From contig PBOV01000007.1 in NCBI GenBank assembly GCA_002724505.1, positions 4,408 through 10,961 on the forward strand: DNA of 6,554 bases. The letters are read 5' to 3'. The position numbers and the translations under genes were made by a program. Shown here piece after piece: positions 5,637 to 6,554 of this stretch. The notes below the pieces were generated by a model. It made no database searches, was not told the DNA's origin, and saw only the letters and a program-made list of their open reading frames with translations. The DNA comes from Rhodospirillaceae bacterium (GTDB lineage Bacteria; Pseudomonadota; Alphaproteobacteria; MPNO01; UBA2964). Every line of letters begins with the position of its first letter. Position 1 is the first letter of the stretch.

Positions 5637-5666
5637 ATTGTAGCTGTTTTAAATAGTAATTCTCAC
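5637..5666 (-). promoter_or_regulatory. candidate promoter for the DUF952-gluQ operon
   Basis: On the minus strand, GTGAGA (5666-5661, four of six -35 bases) is followed by an 18-base spacer and TACAAT (5642-5637, five of six -10 bases). Transcription would begin near 5630, some 35 bases before the ATG. The AT-rich gap between the divergent genes fits a promoter region. The call rests on pattern only. Confidence 0.4.
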
Positions 5667-5822
5667 TTTTTACTTCAATCTATATCTAAATCGTTAAAAA
5701 TTAATGCCTGTTAGAACAAACCCACTCAAACTTAATCGATTGCAACTCAGAAGACTGACTATTTTAAGCAATTGGCGCTGTTTCGAGAGACCTCCAGCGA
5801 AAACATTGAAACTAGTGAAATA

Positions 5823-6053
5823 ATGATCAGTAATTTAGCTAAACCCCGCGGAAGCCAATTTTATTGTGAAGATTCAATTGTATTAACTAAAAACTTAATC
5901 GGTTTAACGAACGAATCCGTATGGAAGGCTCTGGAGCGCAAAGGATTAGCTCGTTCATTCTTCCCGCTAGGAATCACACTTACAACGAATGGAATGAATT
6001 ATGATACAGGGCTTTCCAAATTAATTTTGATAAAGCCACCAAAAAAATCTTAG
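5823..6053 (+). CDS. small hypothetical protein, faintly I78 inhibitor-like
   Basis: A 76-residue product from the ATG at 5823. The frame is also open from a TTG at 5772, giving 93 residues, and is closed upstream by a stop at 5733. Neither start has a clear Shine-Dalgarno. The sequence has a single Cys (FYCEDS), an LIGLTNESVWKALERKG helix, and then ARSFFPLGITLT and a short basic end. The order of a Cys, LIG, a helix, and Arg then Pro then Thr recalls the I78 family of small serine-protease inhibitors, but the conserved RLN strand and final Cys of that family are not clearly present. Treat the family as a guess. No signal peptide is visible. The gene is divergent from DUF952 and its stop overlaps the convergent dehydrogenase stop by 4 bases, which suggests that it is real. 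Confidence 0.5.
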   Translation: MISNLAKPRGSQFYCEDSIVLTKNLIGLTNESVWKALERKGLARSFFPLGITLTTNGMNYDTGLSKLILIKPPKKS

Positions 6054-6554
6054 TTTGTAAAAGGTGGACCGCCATTCCAGGCTTTAATAATCATTTCCTT
6101 AATGGGTTTATAAGCAATTGGCACAGGGTTGGGGTATGGAGAGTCGGAAATCATTTTTGCTGCTTGATCAATTCCTTCAAAGGGCATTCCAAGTTCCTTC
6201 AAAGAGGTTGGAGCTCCTATTAATACGTTGAGTTCGTAAAGGGCTGTAGCGGCATCTTTGTTTTCGTCACCTAGAGCTTTAGAAATTTGATGCATGGCTT
6301 CAGGTACACACGGCGCTGTATACGCAACACTATGAGGTAATGCCACGGTATGCGCTTTGGAATGTTCGAGTCCAAAAGTGCTTCCTAAAACATGGGCAAA
6401 TTTATGATGTAGAGCTACACCAGCGGACCCCAATGCCGTTCCACAAAGCCAAGCTCCGTAAAGACCATCGCCACGAGCCACCACATCGTCATTACCGGAA
6501 GACATTCTCCTCAAGGCAGACGCCAGCGATTTAATTCCTTCACCAGCAATAAGG
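6050..6554 (-). CDS. maleylacetate reductase (iron-ADH superfamily), C-terminal half
   Basis: The frame is open to the right edge, giving 168 residues with no start; the family is about 350 residues, so the nucleotide-binding half is outside the window. The fragment begins LIAGEGIKSLASAL and contains DGLYGAWLCGTALGSAGVALHHKFAHVLG with clustered His (H49, H50, H54 of the fragment), then GLEHSKAHTVALPH with H64, H68 and H74, and NVLIGAPTSLKELGMP. This His-rich helical domain is typical of maleylacetate reductases, which use NAD(P)H to convert maleylacetate to 3-oxoadipate in the degradation of resorcinol, hydroxyquinol and chlorinated aromatics. A related alcohol dehydrogenase is less likely but possible. 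The TAA at 6052-6050 overlaps the TAG of the convergent small gene. Confidence 0.85.
   Translation of the reverse strand, partial: LIAGEGIKSLASALRRMSSGNDDVVARGDGLYGAWLCGTALGSAGVALHHKFAHVLGSTFGLEHSKAHTVALPHSVAYTAPCVPEAMHQISKALGDENKDAATALYELNVLIGAPTSLKELGMPFEGIDQAAKMISDSPYPNPVPIAYKPIKEMIIKAWNGGPPFTN

Noticed and set aside
1..6554. CRISPR array, IS element, integrase or toxin-antitoxin pair
   Set aside because: No regularly spaced direct repeats, no transposase or integrase motifs and no recognisable toxin-antitoxin pair seen on either strand.

Overview
This 6.55-kb window is bacterial: compact genes, Shine-Dalgarno and sigma70-type signals, and a gene for the tRNA-Asp modifying enzyme GluQ (glutamyl-Q tRNA(Asp) synthetase). 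GluQ, a DUF952 protein, a maleylacetate-reductase-type dehydrogenase and a glycine-methylation route to betaine together suggest a marine or salt-tolerant member of the Pseudomonadota, possibly an alphaproteobacterium. This is inferred from gene content only. By eye the left third (1-2000) is richer in G+C than the rest.

Layout. (1) 1-63, minus: the first 21 codons of a gene running off the left edge, preceded by a good promoter with an extended -10. (2) 274-1945, minus: a two-gene operon with overlapping ends, encoding glycine/sarcosine N-methyltransferase and sarcosine/dimethylglycine N-methyltransferase. Together they turn glycine into the osmoprotectant glycine betaine using SAM. (3) 1946-2443: a long non-coding stretch that ends in a perfect 17-bp palindrome next to the following gene. 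(4) 2444-2975, plus: a multi-pass membrane protein resembling the transmembrane effectors of Pycsar anti-phage systems, broken by a one-base shift in an A run. No cyclase is present. (5) 2976-3762: mostly non-coding. It holds the remains of a small minus-strand gene with one internal amber codon, an inverted repeat, a terminator whose 3' half looks like a tRNA-Ser 3' end, and a G-rich structured segment with an 11-codon ORF behind a strong SD. This stretch looks like accessory, decaying DNA. (6) 3763-4404, plus: a VOC (glyoxalase/extradiol dioxygenase fold) protein with a plausible metal triad, overlapping convergently with gluQ by 20 bp. (7) 4385-5595, minus: a DUF952 gene and gluQ, coupled by an ATGA overlap. 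(8) 5823-6053, plus: a small unrecognised protein, faintly like I78 peptidase inhibitors. (9) 6050-6554, minus: the C-terminal half of a maleylacetate reductase of the iron-containing alcohol dehydrogenase superfamily, cut by the right edge.

Functional themes are osmoprotection (betaine operon), tRNA queuosine modification (gluQ), possible aromatic-ring catabolism (VOC protein plus maleylacetate reductase, not in one operon) and a degraded defence-like remnant in the middle. The least ordinary part is 2400-3700.
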